This document shows, in pieces, positions 1 to 7,369 of a DNA stretch of 64,000 bases (position 1 is its first letter; the number at the start of each line of letters is the position of its first letter). Made by a program: the position numbers and the translations under genes. Origin of the DNA: JAJPHW01 sp963771505 (lineage in GTDB: Bacteria > Acidobacteriota > Terriglobia > Terriglobales > Acidobacteriaceae); the NCBI GenBank assembly GCA_963771505.1, contig CAVYTO010000002.1, forward strand, positions 1,249,850-1,313,849, in the 5' to 3' direction. Under the pieces are notes generated by a model. It searched no databases, was not told the origin of the DNA, and saw nothing but the letters and a program-made list of their open reading frames with translations.

Positions 1-414
1 TCGCGGATCGAACTGCTCGCCCTTCGCGGGAACCGGTTGAACGCCCAGCTTCAGCAACGCATCTTGAAGTTGCTTGTAGATGAGATCGACGCCGTTGCGG
101 AATTCCGACTTCTCATTGGAGCTCCGCAAAGCCAGCTCAAAGCTATCGATGATGGGTAGCAGCGTGCGAATCGAATCAGCCAACGCGAAATCGCGGAATT
201 CCTGCTGCTCACGCACTGCCCTCTTACGGGCATTGTCGAACTCGGCCTGCGAACGCGCCAGCCGGTCCACGAGAGAATCGCGTTCGGCTTTCATTTTTTG
301 AAAGTCTGAATCCCTCGTTTCCACAGGCTCGCCAGCCGCATCGGCTGCCAGCTCATGGGATGGATCCAACTCTTCTTGTTGTTCCACTTCCGATTTTCCG
401 TTCATTCTTGCCAT
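1..414 (-). CDS. grpE: GrpE nucleotide exchange factor (3' end outside window)
   Basis: This is the N-terminal 138 codons of GrpE, the cytoplasmic exchange factor that releases ADP from DnaK. The protein begins MARMNGKSEVEQQEELDP, has an acidic low-complexity head, then a charged helix (FQKMKAERDSLVDRLARSQ) followed by EFDNARKR and the GrpE core (SFELALRS, GVDLIYKQLQDALLKLGVQP). The C-terminal beta-wing lies beyond position 1. I chose the ATG at 414, 8 nt after the hrcA stop; an in-frame ATG at 405 is possible. Neither has a clear Shine-Dalgarno, so translation may be coupled to hrcA. The order hrcA-grpE is the classic heat-shock arrangement, and dnaK probably follows outside the window. Confidence 0.93.
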   Translation of the reverse strand, partial: MARMNGKSEVEQQEELDPSHELAADAAGEPVETRDSDFQKMKAERDSLVDRLARSQAEFDNARKRAVREQQEFRDFALADSIRTLLPIIDSFELALRSSNEKSEFRNGVDLIYKQLQDALLKLGVQPVPAKGEQFDPR

Positions 415-422
415 AGATTTGT

Positions 423-1463
423 TTACTCGGGCTCGTTCAAGACTTTATCGAACAGCCGCGCGATATACGACACAGCGGTGATGGCATGTTGATAATCCAT
501 GCGAGTCGGTCCCAGCACTGCCAGTGACCCACGCACTTCCCCGCCCACGCGGGCGGGCGTGCCGATCAAGACCAAATTGCGCAGAGAAGGCTCCGTCTGG
601 TCGAGTCCGATCACTACCCTTACAGCTTCCTGACGGGTATCTAAATACGCTCCCAACAAGTCGACGACTTTCTGCTTCTCTTCCAGGGTCTTCAGCAACT
701 CTTGCAACCGGCTGCGGTCTTGCTCCCCGGCCACCAGATTGGCCGCGCCTTCCACAAACACCTGCCGCGGAAGCCCATCTTCGGCGAGAGCGCCTTTCTG
801 GTAAAGCTCGGCCACCGACTTCATTAACTGGTTGAACTCGCTGCGCTCCTGCTCAACCCTGCGCGCCAGCTCGAGTCGCATGGACTCCATGGTCCAACCG
901 CGGAAATTGTCGTTTATGTAATGGGCCGCCTGGTCCAGTTCCACTTGCGGAAGGTCCATTCGCAACAAACGGTCCCGCACGACACCTGACTTTGTCACAA
1001 CGACGGCGAGCACTTTCTGGTCGCCCAACCGCGAAAAATAGACGTGATCCAGCGCGTTCTTGACGCCGCTAATTGCTACCGCTACGCCCACATTTTTCGA
1101 TATCAACGAAAGCACATGCGATGTGCGCTCCATGAAGTCTTCGACGTCCGAAACTCCACCCAGCGAATCCTGAATGATGTTTTCGGTCTCGTCAGAAATC
1201 CGGGCGTTGCCCGTGAGCTGCTCAACGTAATACCGGTAAGCTTCCGTGCTCGGAACCCGGCCAGCAGAAGTGTGCGGCTGCTCCAGCAGCCCAGCGTCGG
1301 CAAGGTCTGCCATCACGTTGCGAATCGTAGCCGGACTCAATCCTTCCCGGTTCGACCGCGCCAGAGTGCGCGAACCAACTGGCTCGCCGGTGGCAATAAA
1401 CGTTTCCACGATCGCCGTTAGAATCTCGCGTTCACGACCGCCGATGGGTGTTCCTGGCTGCAT
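423..1463 (-). CDS. hrcA: Heat-inducible transcription repressor HrcA
   Basis: HrcA is the repressor that binds CIRCE inverted repeats and shuts off chaperone operons when GroEL is free. The 346-residue length is typical. The first 75 residues hold the winged-helix DNA-binding domain (EPVGSRTLAR, LSPATIRNVMADLADAGLLEQ, HTSAGRVPSTEAYRYYV), followed by the HrcA core with GLDQTEP and LVLIGTPARVGGE near the C-terminus. It is followed directly by grpE. No CIRCE lies in front of hrcA itself, but a CIRCE-like site lies before groES at 30813-30839. The ATG is preceded by GATAAT with only 6 nt between, and no ribosome-binding site, which suggests a leaderless mRNA. Confidence 0.96.
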   Translation of the reverse strand: MQPGTPIGGREREILTAIVETFIATGEPVGSRTLARSNREGLSPATIRNVMADLADAGLLEQPHTSAGRVPSTEAYRYYVEQLTGNARISDETENIIQDSLGGVSDVEDFMERTSHVLSLISKNVGVAVAISGVKNALDHVYFSRLGDQKVLAVVVTKSGVVRDRLLRMDLPQVELDQAAHYINDNFRGWTMESMRLELARRVEQERSEFNQLMKSVAELYQKGALAEDGLPRQVFVEGAANLVAGEQDRSRLQELLKTLEEKQKVVDLLGAYLDTRQEAVRVVIGLDQTEPSLRNLVLIGTPARVGGEVRGSLAVLGPTRMDYQHAITAVSYIARLFDKVLNEPE

Positions 1464-1469
1464 AGGCTA

Positions 1470-1475
1470 ATTATC
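1470..1475 (-). promoter_or_regulatory. -10 element of hrcA, leaderless spacing
   Basis: Reading the minus strand, GATAAT (5/6 match to TATAAT) ends exactly 6 nt before the hrcA ATG. Transcription would begin at or next to the A of the start codon. There is no Shine-Dalgarno. The same spacing recurs at several other genes in the window. Confidence 0.55.
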
Positions 1476-1557
1476 CCATTGAAAACTCTGGCCCAACAGC
1501 CCGGCCGTACTCTAACGTTATTGGATGCAACGCGGCCCGGCCAGATTCACCGCTACG

Positions 1558-2409
1558 CTACTGGACTTCGATAACCGACTCGGCTGGTTGTGCTTGAATC
1601 TCTTGCACGCGCTCCACCACTCGATGCGCAAACTCGAACAGGTTTTTGGCGTGGGGGGAATTCTCTCCCTCTAAAACAGTCGGCTTGCCGCCATCGCCGG
1701 ATTTACGAATCTCTGGGTCTAACTGGATGCTGCCGAGAAATTCAACGTTGAATTGCGCCGCGGTTTTTTCCGCTCCGCCCCGGGAAAAAATATCGATCTC
1801 GTGCTGGCAGTGCGGGCACACAAAGTAGCTCATGTTCTCGACCATTCCCACCAGATCAACCTTCATCTGCCGGAACATTTCGATGGCCTTGCGCGCGTCC
1901 TGCAACGACACATCGGACGGAGTGGAAACCACAATCGCCCCCGTCAGCGGGACGGTCTGGATCAACGACAGCGCTACATCGCCGGTTCCCGGCGGTAAAT
2001 CCACCACCATATAATCCAATTTTCCCCAAACCACTGAGCCCAAAAACTGCTTGATGATCGAATGCAGCATCGGCCCGCGCCAGATCAAAGGCTTGTCACC
2101 GGGATTTAGAAAGCCGACGGAAATGACTTTTACTCCGTGGGCCTCCAACGGCTCAATGCGGTTGTCCCCTAACACCTTCGGCTGTTCGTTGATTCCCAGC
2201 ATCAGCGGCACGTTGGGCCCGTAGACGTCCGCGTCCAACAAACCGACTTTGTGGCCCATTCTCGCCATGGCGAGCGCCAGATTCACCGCGAGGGTGGTTT
2301 TACCGACACCGCCCTTGCCTGAACCGACTGCGATGATGGCATCGACTCCTGCAAGTGGCTGTGGGGCCGGGGGTTGCTGTCCGGGACGTGGGGGCGTATG
2401 TGCATTCAA
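1558..2409 (-). CDS. mrp: Mrp/ApbC-type Fe-S carrier ATPase
   Basis: Cytoplasmic P-loop ATPase of the Mrp/NBP35 family, which binds and delivers Fe-S clusters to apo-proteins. The deviant Walker A (VGSGKGGVGKTT, residues 28-39) and the switch/Walker B region (LLDADVYGPNVP; VVDLPPGTGD) are intact. The cluster-bridging CPHC motif is at residues 198-201. The usual N-terminal MIP18-like domain of longer Mrp proteins is missing; instead there is a short Pro-rich head, so this is the short form. The start is TTG at 2409, chosen because GGAGAG lies 7 nt upstream; the nearby ATG at 2405 is out of frame. It sits between a thioesterase gene and hrcA on the same strand. Confidence 0.93.
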   Translation of the reverse strand: MNAHTPPRPGQQPPAPQPLAGVDAIIAVGSGKGGVGKTTLAVNLALAMARMGHKVGLLDADVYGPNVPLMLGINEQPKVLGDNRIEPLEAHGVKVISVGFLNPGDKPLIWRGPMLHSIIKQFLGSVVWGKLDYMVVDLPPGTGDVALSLIQTVPLTGAIVVSTPSDVSLQDARKAIEMFRQMKVDLVGMVENMSYFVCPHCQHEIDIFSRGGAEKTAAQFNVEFLGSIQLDPEIRKSGDGGKPTVLEGENSPHAKNLFEFAHRVVERVQEIQAQPAESVIEVQ

Positions 2410-2441
2410 GGGATCACTCTCCAGAAGGGGCTACTCACACG

Positions 2442-2447
2442 ATTATA
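2442..2447 (-). promoter_or_regulatory. -10 element upstream of mrp
   Basis: A perfect TATAAT on the minus strand, about 32 nt before the TTG start of mrp, with the Shine-Dalgarno GGAGAG between them. No good -35 hexamer was found 17 nt upstream. This would let mrp be transcribed independently of the thioesterase gene. Confidence 0.45.
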
Positions 2448-2488
2448 CAAGCGCAAACAGCGCGCTCGGCAGCGGTTGTCATACGGTA

Positions 2489-2986
2489 CTAGCGATTCTT
2501 CTTGCGTTCAAGCTCCGCCCGGCGAATCTCCCTGCGCCGCCCGGCATCTTCGAAGCGCCGCTTCTCTTCGTCTGTAACAGCGATCACCGGCGCGGCGGGC
2601 ATGTGGTTGCCGGCCCGGTCCACCGCAACAAATGTCAGGTAAGCCGAACTCACGTGCTTGCGTTCATCGCTAAGATAGTTCTCGACCCAGGCCTTTACAC
2701 CAATCTCCATGGATGTGCGGAAGACGCGATTCACCGACGATCGCATGATCACCAAGTCCCCAACCCGAACCGGAACCCAAAAATCCATGTGATCGATCGA
2801 AGCCGTCACTACGTAGTGCCTTGCGTGCCGGTGCGCAGCTAATGCTCCCGCCAGATCGATCCAATGCATCAGTCGTCCACCCAGCAACGAACCCAATGGG
2901 TTAGCGTCGTTAGGCAACACGATTTCCGTCATCTCCGATTGCGATTCGCTCACTGGCCTGGGACTTGGGGCAATAGTCTCACTCAT
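2489..2986 (-). CDS. Acyl-CoA thioesterase, hotdog fold (YciA/ACOT type)
   Basis: Predicted 165-residue cytoplasmic hotdog-fold thioesterase that hydrolyses acyl-CoA to free acid and CoA. It shows the family landmarks of acyl-CoA thioester hydrolases: PNDANPLGSLLGGRLMHWID near residues 23-42 (with the catalytic-region Asn/Asp and the GG.L..WID helix), then VVTASIDHMDFWVPVRVGD and a C-terminal YLTFVAVDRAGN strand. A basic, charged tail (RRFEDAGRRREIRRAELERK) follows the fold. An open frame extends upstream, but I chose the ATG at 2986, which has GGAG about 10 nt before it. Substrate preference cannot be told from sequence. Diverges from the TPR gene at 3079. Confidence 0.88.
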   Translation of the reverse strand: MSETIAPSPRPVSESQSEMTEIVLPNDANPLGSLLGGRLMHWIDLAGALAAHRHARHYVVTASIDHMDFWVPVRVGDLVIMRSSVNRVFRTSMEIGVKAWVENYLSDERKHVSSAYLTFVAVDRAGNHMPAAPVIAVTDEEKRRFEDAGRRREIRRAELERKKNR

Positions 2987-3078
2987 GATGAATGATCTCC
3001 GTGAATTGCTGGCCCATTCTAACGGATGAGCCTCCGCTCGTCGCTCAATGAGGGCTCTGTAGTAAGCTCGGTTCACAC

Positions 3079-3387
3079 ATGGATCGCATTGCGATGCTCT
3101 CGGAAATTCTGGCGCAGAACCCCAACGACGCCTTCGCCCGCTACGGATTGGCGATGGAATATGCCAACTCAGGACAGATCGAGCCCTCACTCGCCGAATT
3201 TACAAGCTTACTGGCCGCCCACCCCGACTACACAGCCGGCTACTTCATGTTTGCCCAGACTTTGGTCAAAGCCGGGCGCGTCGATGAAGCCAAGCGGATG
3301 CTGGCAGACGGAATCGGCTCCGCCCGGCGCACAGGAAACAATCACGCTCAATCCGAGATGACGGCCATGCTTGAGGAATTGAGCTAA
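3079..3387 (+). CDS. Small TPR-repeat protein
   Basis: A 102-residue protein made almost entirely of tetratricopeptide-like helices: residues about 1-33 (ILAQNPNDAFARYGLAMEYANSG) and 35-68 (EPSLAEFTSLLAAHPDYTAGY), then a third partial unit (FMFAQTLVKAGRVDEAKRML). Such proteins act as adaptors in protein-protein contacts; no catalytic residues are present and no signal peptide is seen, so it is presumably cytoplasmic. The ATG at 3079 follows a weak TAAGCT -10-like hexamer by 10 nt and has no Shine-Dalgarno. Diverges from the thioesterase gene and precedes the Lon-N gene by 86 bp. The specific partner is unknown. Confidence 0.8.
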   Translation: MDRIAMLSEILAQNPNDAFARYGLAMEYANSGQIEPSLAEFTSLLAAHPDYTAGYFMFAQTLVKAGRVDEAKRMLADGIGSARRTGNNHAQSEMTAMLEELS

Positions 3388-3473
3388 TCACGGGGCCGTA
3401 GAGCGACACCAGCTATCCCGCAGCCTAAAGTACAATCAGGCATCGTGTCAGCCTACTCCCACGAGTCCGCGCG

Positions 3474-4091
3474 ATGAGCCCCCTGCTGCCATTGTTCCCG
3501 CTGGACCTAGTCCTCCTGCCCGGAGCGCCGTTGCCTTTGCACATATTTGAGCCCCGCTATCGGGAAATGATCGCTGAGTGTGTGGCGGAGAAGACGCCAT
3601 TCGGCGTGGTACGGGTCGAGCAGGAAGAAAAACAGATCGCGGATATCGGATGCACCGCGGAAATCATCTCCGTAGCGAAGCAATATGACGACGGCCGCAT
3701 GGACATTCTCACCCGCGGCGCGCAGCGTTTCGAAGTGGTGAGGATTGCCCGGCTTCGTGCGTTCCTGCAGGCCGAAGTTACATATTTGCACGATGTGGAA
3801 GATGCTCCAGAGCCGGATGCCATCACCAAAGTGGTGGCGTTACAAGCTGAGATTCTTAGCTTGGCGGACGCCCAGGTTGACAGCTCAGGGACGATAGAGG
3901 ATGGAATGCTGTCTTTTCACCTGGCATCGTCGCTGCCGGTGGATCTGGATTTCAAGCAGCATCTTCTCAGCATGAACTCCGAAGCGGAAAGGATTCAGTC
4001 GCTCATCTCATTTTTCGAGACCATCCTGCCTAATCTGCGCCGGGCCATTCGCGTGCGCAAGAAAGCCAGCAGCAACGGGCATGCGTTATAG
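3474..4091 (+). CDS. Lon N-terminal (LON substrate-binding) domain protein
   Basis: A 205-residue stand-alone LON N-terminal (PUA-like) domain without the AAA+ or protease domains of Lon. The opening LPLFPLDLVLLPGAPLPLHIFEPRYREMI is the family signature, followed by FGVVRVEQ, VGCTAEI-type strands (IGCTAEIISV) and RMDILTRGAQRF. The C-terminal third is helical (AFLQAEVTYL ... SLISFFETILPNLRRAIRVRKKA). In Lon this domain recognises substrates; the function of free-standing bacterial versions is not established. It ends 3 bp before the convergent glucan phosphorylase gene. Confidence 0.9.
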   Translation: MSPLLPLFPLDLVLLPGAPLPLHIFEPRYREMIAECVAEKTPFGVVRVEQEEKQIADIGCTAEIISVAKQYDDGRMDILTRGAQRFEVVRIARLRAFLQAEVTYLHDVEDAPEPDAITKVVALQAEILSLADAQVDSSGTIEDGMLSFHLASSLPVDLDFKQHLLSMNSEAERIQSLISFFETILPNLRRAIRVRKKASSNGHAL

Positions 4092-4094
4092 CGA

Positions 4095-5840
4095 TTACGA
4101 ATTTTCGCGCGCACTCGCGAGCGGACTCGACACCGCTGCGTCCCTGCCTTCCACGTATGCGTTTGCAATGTACTGCTGAACCATTCGTTGAGTGTTGAAA
4201 AACGATCCGTTCAACGCGATTGCCGACCGCATGATCTCTACAAAACGGTCAGGAGTCTTGTAGTACATCGGGACAATCTCGCGTTCCAACTTGTCGTAGA
4301 GCGTCGCCACCTCGGTCAACGGATCTTCGGCGACTTCGCTGTTCCCGATCGCCCATCCGGTAACGCCCTCGATGAGCCCTTCCGCCCACCAGCCATCCAC
4401 GACGCTAAAGCTGGGTACACCGTTGATGGCGGCTTTCATTCCGCTTGTTCCTGACGCTTCCTGCGGCCGCAATGGCGTGTTGAGCCAAATGTCTACACCG
4501 CTCGTGATCAAGCGGCCCCAGTGCATGTCGTAATTTTCAACGTACACCGTCCGAATCTGATCGGCGACTGCGCCCGCACCATTGAACACCTGCCGGATCA
4601 ATCGCTTTCCACCTTCGTCATGAGGATGCGCCTTGCCGCCGTAAACGATTTGTACCGGGCCCGCATTCAGTGCGATACTCCGCAGCCGCTCGACGTCGTG
4701 GAATAAAAGATCGGCGCGCTTGTAGGTGCTGGCCCGGCGCGCGAAGCCGATCGTGAAGATCGTCGGATCCAGCTGCACTCCGGTCCGCTCTCGGATGCGA
4801 TCAAACAGTTGAACTTTGGCCCGTGTGTGCGCCTGGCGAATGTCTTCCAGCGGCACGCTGATGGCATAACGCAAGTAATGATTGTCAGTTCTCCAGCCGG
4901 GAAGATATCGGTCAAACAGCTCGCTAAACGGCGGCGAAGTCCACGTGAGAGCATGTACGCCGTTTGTGATCGCGTTGATCGCGTATTCCGGGAACATCCC
5001 GCGCGAAACTTCGCCGTGCCGCATGGCCACGCCATTCACGTATCCAGAAAAGCGCAAGGCCAGATACGTCATGTTCAGGAAGTCACCTTGCCAGGCCTCG
5101 GCTTCATCGAGCAAGCCGACAGCATAGTTGCTCAAGACTTGCTTCACGAGTTGCCGCGAAAATTGATCGTGGCCCGCCGGTACCGGCGTATGGGTGGTGA
5201 ATACACAAAGATTTCGAATGCCGTCGATGTCGAGTTGCTTAACGCGCCCGGCAAAACTCTGGTCCAGCCTCCGCTCCAGCAATCCCAACGAGAGCAAAGC
5301 AGAATGGCCTTCGTTCATGTGGTAGCCGTCGAGGTCGTTATATCCCAGCTTGTGCAGCAACCTCAGACCGCCGAGCCCAAGGACCACTTCCTGGCACAGG
5401 CGATATCGCGGATCGCCTCCGTAAAGGTGATCGGTCAGCGTGCGATCCCACTCGGAATTCTCAGGGAGATTTGTATCCAGCAAATAAACCGGAACAATTT
5501 CGCCCGAAACCCCAATTACCGGATACTTCCATCCGCGCACAAAAACCGTTCGCCCTTCGATCTCCACCTTCACGCGTTCCTTGGTTTCTTTCAGCGTCGC
5601 TTCGGGACTCCACGGCTGCGGTTGCTCAGACTGGCTTCCTTTTCCGTCCAACGATTGCCTGAAATATCCTTGGCGATAGGCCAGAGTGACCGCAACCAGC
5701 GGTGCTCCCAGGTCGGCAGCCGAACGCAAAGTATCTCCAGCCAAAATCCCCAAACCGCCGCTGTAAGTTGGGACATCCGGCTCCAATGCAATTTCCATCG
5801 AAAAATAGGCGATGCGGGGCAGATTCGAACGTGTTTTCAT
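4095..5840 (-). CDS. glgP: Alpha-glucan phosphorylase, GT35 family
   Basis: A 581-residue phosphorylase that would release glucose-1-phosphate from alpha-1,4-glucans. It belongs to the short GT35 branch: it starts RIAYFSMEIALEPDVPTYSGGLGILAGDTLRSAADLG, contains GYHMNEGHSALL and TTHTPVPAGHDQF in the first half, and FARRASTYKRADL and the PLP site EASGTSGMKAAING in the second. Lys469 is the expected PLP-binding lysine. Length is shorter than the roughly 800 residues of GlgP from enterics but normal for this branch. No other glycogen gene adjoins it. The ATG has no Shine-Dalgarno; a TCTATT hexamer ends 6 nt upstream. Confidence 0.93.
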   Translation of the reverse strand: MKTRSNLPRIAYFSMEIALEPDVPTYSGGLGILAGDTLRSAADLGAPLVAVTLAYRQGYFRQSLDGKGSQSEQPQPWSPEATLKETKERVKVEIEGRTVFVRGWKYPVIGVSGEIVPVYLLDTNLPENSEWDRTLTDHLYGGDPRYRLCQEVVLGLGGLRLLHKLGYNDLDGYHMNEGHSALLSLGLLERRLDQSFAGRVKQLDIDGIRNLCVFTTHTPVPAGHDQFSRQLVKQVLSNYAVGLLDEAEAWQGDFLNMTYLALRFSGYVNGVAMRHGEVSRGMFPEYAINAITNGVHALTWTSPPFSELFDRYLPGWRTDNHYLRYAISVPLEDIRQAHTRAKVQLFDRIRERTGVQLDPTIFTIGFARRASTYKRADLLFHDVERLRSIALNAGPVQIVYGGKAHPHDEGGKRLIRQVFNGAGAVADQIRTVYVENYDMHWGRLITSGVDIWLNTPLRPQEASGTSGMKAAINGVPSFSVVDGWWAEGLIEGVTGWAIGNSEVAEDPLTEVATLYDKLEREIVPMYYKTPDRFVEIMRSAIALNGSFFNTQRMVQQYIANAYVEGRDAAVSSPLASARENS

Positions 5841-5929
5841 GGGGTCAATAGAAAAGCGATAGGAATTTAGGGATCGTGAAATCAGTATATCGGCTATTTT
5901 CTCGATTTCGCGGTGACTAAAGATTAGGC

Positions 5930-5965
5930 AAAAGAAAACTTCCGGATCGAGGTTGATCCGGAAGT
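5930..5965 (-). terminator. Rho-independent terminator of msrA-msrB
   Basis: Perfect 11-bp stem, ACTTCCGGATC (5938-5948) and GATCCGGAAGT (5955-5965), with a 6-nt loop. On the minus strand it is followed by a T-rich run (complement of 5930-5937). It sits 25 bp after the msrB stop codon. Confidence 0.88.
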
Positions 5966-5990
5966 GCTTGCGTCGTGGATGATTACTTGG

Positions 5991-6560
5991 TTATGCCTTG
6001 ATGAACTTCAGCGCAACTGAGTTCATGCAGTAACGCAGATGTGTCGGCGGAGGGCCGTCATCGAAAACGTGGCCCAGATGGGCGTCGCACTCGGAGCAGA
6101 CGACTTCGGTTCGTTCGATGCCGAGGCTGCCGTCGTTCTTTGTATGTACGTTCTCCGGAGCAATCGGTGCCCAAAAGCTTGGCCAGCCAGTCCCTGAATC
6201 GAATTTGGTGGTCGAACTGTAGAGTGCGTTGTTGCAGCAGATGCAGCGGTAGAGGCCCTTATCGTGCGATTCTGCGTATTCGCCGGTGAAGGCACGCTCG
6301 GTTCCCGCATTGCGCGTCACTTCAAAGGAGTCTGCGGACAATTGCTTGCGCCACTCTTCGTTGGTCTTCACTACTTTATCGATCACCCGCGTCGCACCCT
6401 GTTTCCCGCGGTCGTCAAATTCGACGATCTTGACCTTACCGCCCATTGGCGGAGTGGCTGCTAGCGCTGTTTTTGGGCCTGAGCCTTTCAGCCAAGAAAA
6501 GAGACTGACTCCGCCTAGCGTGATTGCCGACCCCATCAAAAATTGTCGTCTGCTGTTCAC
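5991..6560 (-). CDS. msrB: Peptide-methionine (R)-S-oxide reductase MsrB, Tat-exported
   Basis: MsrB reduces the R epimer of methionine sulfoxide in proteins. The MsrB fold runs from about residue 66 to 188: zinc ligands C106/C109 (RCICCN) and C155/C158 (CSEC), FDSGTGWPSFW, HLGHVFDDGP and the catalytic cysteine C178 in RYCMNSVALKF. The N-terminus carries a textbook twin-arginine motif, SRRQFL at residues 3-8, followed by a hydrophobic stretch and an ALAA cleavage site, so it should be exported folded by Tat. It lies 13 bp downstream of msrA in the same operon and is followed by a strong terminator. Confidence 0.95.
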   Translation of the reverse strand: MNSRRQFLMGSAITLGGVSLFSWLKGSGPKTALAATPPMGGKVKIVEFDDRGKQGATRVIDKVVKTNEEWRKQLSADSFEVTRNAGTERAFTGEYAESHDKGLYRCICCNNALYSSTTKFDSGTGWPSFWAPIAPENVHTKNDGSLGIERTEVVCSECDAHLGHVFDDGPPPTHLRYCMNSVALKFIKA

Positions 6561-6573
6561 GGTTCGCTCCTTA

Positions 6574-7251
6574 TCATCGATTCTGGTAAACGTCCGGCAT
6601 CTGCTGCTTCAGGTGTTCAACCTTGGGCGCATCGTTGATCGCAATGTATGGATTATTCGGATGCAAAGTCGCGTAGTTCTGGTGGTAACCTTCGGCCGCG
6701 TAGAACGCTTTCAGCGGGACGACCTGCGTCACAATCTTGCCCGAAAAAATGTGCTCCTGGTCGAGTTGCGCGATGTATGCTTCGGCTACCTTTTTTTGCT
6801 CGTCATTTGTATAGAAAATCACAGAGCGATATTGCGAGCCTTCGTCCGGTCCCTGACGGTTCAGCGTTGTAGGATCATGGGCGACCGAGAAGAAAACCTG
6901 CAGCAGCTTTCCGTAGGTGACCTTGGACGGATCAAACTTCACCTGCACCGATTCCGCGTGTCCGGTTTCACCGGTGCTTACAATTTCGTATTGTGCCGTG
7001 GATGATGCGCCTCCGGAGTAGCCCGATGTCGCGCTCTCAACGCCCTTCACATGCTGAAAAACTGCCTGAACGCCCCAAAAGCATCCGCCGGCAAACACGA
7101 CCGTCTGGTCGCCGCTCAACTTGGCGTCCATCGTTGGGGCAGGAATTGTCCCGGTGCTGCCGCTGGCGGCTCGCGCTCCAGTGCGCGACAGCATCAGACC
7201 TAAGAAGAGGACTGCGCCTACAGGAATGAAATATCGTGTGACACGGCTCAT
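6574..7251 (-). CDS. msrA: Peptide-methionine (S)-S-oxide reductase MsrA, exported
   Basis: MsrA reduces the S epimer of methionine sulfoxide. The catalytic motif GCFWG is at residues 56-60 with the nucleophile C57, followed by GVESATSGYSGG, GHAESVQVKFDPSKVTYG and the FYTNDEQKKVAEAYI region. The first 29 residues form a Sec-type signal peptide (VTRYFIPVGAVLFLGLML, cut near ARA-AS), so it acts outside the cytoplasm. AGGAG lies a suitable distance before the ATG. With Tat-exported msrB 13 bp downstream, the two make a complete envelope methionine-sulfoxide repair pair. No MsrP/MsrQ gene is nearby. Confidence 0.95.
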   Translation of the reverse strand: MSRVTRYFIPVGAVLFLGLMLSRTGARAASGSTGTIPAPTMDAKLSGDQTVVFAGGCFWGVQAVFQHVKGVESATSGYSGGASSTAQYEIVSTGETGHAESVQVKFDPSKVTYGKLLQVFFSVAHDPTTLNRQGPDEGSQYRSVIFYTNDEQKKVAEAYIAQLDQEHIFSGKIVTQVVPLKAFYAAEGYHQNYATLHPNNPYIAINDAPKVEHLKQQMPDVYQNR

Positions 7252-7369
7252 GACTTTTCTCCTAAAGAAAACCCTACTTCTCGTTCCTTCAACTTAGAGT
7301 CCCGAATGCCGGCAAAGTTACATACAATTTACGAGTGAAACCGCTCAATTGGATTCCCCAGCGCCAAGC

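Noticed and set aside
4809..5870. Long plus-strand open frame (353 codons) opposite the glucan phosphorylase gene
   Set aside because: It lies fully antisense to a clear GT35 gene, with low-complexity composition and no family motif. High-GC genes routinely give such frames.
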